35,694 bases of DNA from Mesorhizobium sp. LSHC420B00 (lineage in GTDB: Bacteria > Pseudomonadota > Alphaproteobacteria > Rhizobiales > Rhizobiaceae), in contig NZ_AYVY01000018.1 in the NCBI RefSeq assembly GCF_000503055.1, forward strand, positions 33,066-68,759, read 5' to 3'. The notes below the pieces were generated by a model. It was not told the origin of the DNA. It did no database searches and was given only the letters and a program-made list of their open reading frames with translations. Shown here one piece after another: positions 35,338 to 35,694 of the stretch (within the stretch, counting starts at the first letter, position 1; each line of letters starts with the position of its first letter). The translations under genes were made by a program, and so were the position numbers.

Positions 35338-35694
35338 ATGGCTGCAGCGAAACTCGATCCGATCGACCTGAAAATCCTCGAGGCCATCCAGCGCGACGGC
35401 CGCATCACCAAGCTGGCGCTGGCCGAGAAGGTCGGCCTGTCGCCGACGCCGTGCTGGATGCGGCTGCGCAAGCTGGAAAAGGCCGGCATCGTCTCCGGCT
35501 ATCACGCCAGGATCGCCATGCGTGCCATCGCGCCGGTCGCCACCGTGCTGATGGAGGTGACGCTGGCCAGCCACCGCCAGGCCGATTTCGACCGTTTCGA
35601 GCGCGTCATCCGCGACATCCCCGAGATCGTCGCCTGCTGGTCTGTCGGTGGCGGCGTCGATTACCTGCTGAAGGTGATGGCGCGCGACATCGAC
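35338..35694 (+). CDS. AsnC/Lrp-family regulator (DoeX-like), 3' end missing
   Basis: 119 residues before the right edge, no stop in the window. N-terminal winged helix: DPIDLKILEAIQRDGRITKL and ALAEKVGLSPTPCWMRLRKL, then the RAM domain (PVATVLMEVTLASHRQADF, PEIVACWSVGGGVDYLLKV). AsnC-type DoeX genes accompany ectoine-degradation operons and are often activators that respond to the pathway's amino acids. Divergent from enuR by 82 bp. ATG at 35338 with GGAAGTGG upstream. The genes beyond, doeC/doeD in other genomes, are not visible. Confidence 0.9.
   Translation, partial: MAAAKLDPIDLKILEAIQRDGRITKLALAEKVGLSPTPCWMRLRKLEKAGIVSGYHARIAMRAIAPVATVLMEVTLASHRQADFDRFERVIRDIPEIVACWSVGGGVDYLLKVMARDID

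Overview
The window looks like chromosomal DNA of a Mesorhizobium-type alphaproteobacterium (Rhizobiales). It is GC-rich, its junctions are tightly packed (many ATGA/TGATG overlaps), it carries rhizobial intergenic palindromic repeats, and it has an ehu/eut ectoine-catabolism operon in the order known from Sinorhizobium meliloti. No rRNA, tRNA, IS element, phage gene or CRISPR array was seen.

Layout. (1) 1-1866, minus strand: a ThuA-family protein followed by a Gfo/Idh/MocA oxidoreductase that runs off the left edge. (2) 2063-5627: a membrane-anchored DUF2778 (Tlde1-like) protein with a low-complexity repeat linker, a 554-bp gap holding a rhizobial repeat, a SAM methyltransferase, and a small Tat-exported cupin-like protein with a terminator. 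(3) 5826-16272: a copper/periplasmic-thiol island. It holds a CDF-type transporter, a small exported Cys/Met protein, a Tat multicopper oxidase, a DUF411 protein, TlpA-, SCO- and DsbA-type thiol proteins, a Cys-rich exported protein translationally coupled to the DsbA protein, a Met-rich mini membrane protein, and a decayed, internally deleted copy of the Cys-rich gene's 3' end. It continues with a type III polyketide synthase-methyltransferase-flavoprotein operon on the minus strand, divergent from a CueR-type regulator with a perfect MerR-family operator and a coupled cytochrome c'-like protein.

(4) 18083-25533: a biuret module. A GntR/FCD regulator is divergent from an eight-gene operon: BMP-type binding protein, two permeases, biuret hydrolase (BiuH), double ATPase, a second BiuH-like cysteine hydrolase, a cupin and, at 16278-18086, allophanate hydrolase (AtzF). 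Together these would import biuret or a relative and convert it through allophanate to ammonia and CO2. Imperfectly shared TGCATACA half-sites lie between regulator and operon. (5) 25536-35694: the ectoine/hydroxyectoine module, enuR-ehuABCD-eutABC-doeA(eutD)-doeB(eutE) on the minus strand, with a divergent AsnC/Lrp (DoeX-like) gene cut by the right edge. EhuABCD imports ectoines, EutABC are assigned to hydroxyectoine-to-ectoine conversion, and DoeA and DoeB open the ring and deacetylate the product. A RIME-like mosaic repeat sits inside the operon between ehuB and ehuC.

The least-described parts are the copper-island genes around the Cys-rich protein, the polyketide operon embedded in that island, and the biuret operon with its own BMP-type importer and a second hydrolase.
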